From: Oscillospiraceae bacterium
Lineage (GTDB): Bacteria > Bacillota > Clostridia > Oscillospirales > Oscillospiraceae
Assembly: GCA_031261245.1 (NCBI GenBank)
Contig: JAISKU010000211.1
Span: forward strand, 1-6,485
Reading direction: 5' to 3'
Length of the DNA stretch: 6,485 nt
In this document: piece by piece, positions 6,396 to 6,485 of the stretch
Layout of the letters: the number at the start of each line of letters is the position of its first letter
Position numbering within the stretch: the stretch's first letter is position 1
Translations under genes and position numbers: made by a program
Notes under the pieces: model-generated
Database searches by the model: none
What the model saw: only the letters and a program-made list of their open reading frames with translations
What the model was told of the DNA's origin: nothing

Positions 6396-6485
6396 GTCTA
6401 TTGCGCGGCGGCTGTCAAGGCGGCTGTTTTGGCGGCTTTTGGGGATATTCGTATCGCTGGATATCACGATAGCGATAATTTTCGG
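6388..6485 (+). CDS. Partial: N-terminus of the cognate sensor histidine kinase (cut by window edge)
   Basis: Only 32 codons are present. The ATG lies inside the last codons of the response regulator (8-nt overlap), the usual translational coupling of a regulator-kinase pair; I see no well-spaced ribosome binding site, which fits coupling. The peptide begins MNKSIARRLSRRLFWRLLG, a basic cytoplasmic end, followed by a hydrophobic run (GIFVSLDITIAIIF) that starts a first transmembrane helix. This is how membrane histidine kinases of two-component systems begin. No kinase motif is in view, so the assignment rests on gene order and this N-terminal pattern. Confidence 0.75.
   Translation, partial: MNKSIARRLSRRLFWRLLGIFVSLDITIAIIF

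Noticed and set aside
5607..6467. 286-codon minus-strand frame opposite the response regulator
   Set aside because: It is antisense to a standard receiver and winged-helix gene, is His/Arg-rich and lacks any recognisable domain.

Overview
The window is a piece of a GC-rich bacterial chromosome (roughly 60% G+C by eye, with AT-rich intergenic DNA). It most resembles an anaerobic Firmicute of the class Clostridia, perhaps a high-GC Oscillospirales-type gut organism. This placement is an inference. It rests on purine-rich ribosome binding sites (GGAGG, AAGGGAGG), a textbook sigma-A promoter, a Clostridia-style PAS hybrid histidine kinase, and a UBA/DUF4342 protein placed in front of an OmpR-type two-component system. 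No rRNA, tRNA, CRISPR array, insertion sequence or phage gene is visible.

Layout. Bases 1-190 hold a strong perfect-stem hairpin terminator (11-40), a weak set of complementary segments (110-147) and no convincing gene. From 4947 down to 191, on the minus strand, lies a tight three-gene operon: a stand-alone FIST sensory-domain protein (4947-3784), a soluble PAS hybrid histidine kinase with two receiver domains (3768-1627), and a sodium:alanine symporter-family amino acid carrier (1609-191). The gaps are only 15 and 17 nt. The operon is preceded by a perfect TTGACA-N17-TATAAT promoter at 5037-5009.

A divergent regulatory region (about 4948-5172) separates this operon from a plus-strand operon. 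That region also carries a 9-bp inverted repeat (5061-5086) and an 11-bp-phased direct repeat TTTAATC-N4-TTTAATC (5088-5105), which is the geometry expected for an OmpR/PhoB-family regulator. The plus-strand operon encodes a small membrane protein with a UBA-like N-terminus and a DUF4342 region (5173-5715), an OmpR/PhoB-family response regulator (5718-6395), and the first 32 codons of a membrane protein that is almost certainly its histidine kinase (6388 to the window edge, 8-nt overlap).

How the genes may work together (inference). The FIST protein could bind a small ligand in the cytoplasm and control the membrane-free hybrid kinase beside it, as the FIST protein NosP is known to do with the hybrid kinase NahK in Pseudomonas. 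Here the third gene is an amino acid transporter, which fits the older proposal that FIST domains sense amino acids. The kinase ends in two receivers with no HPt or effector domain, so the output must be encoded elsewhere. The second operon looks like a separate, possibly self-regulated envelope-sensing two-component system with a UBA-DUF4342 membrane accessory protein.
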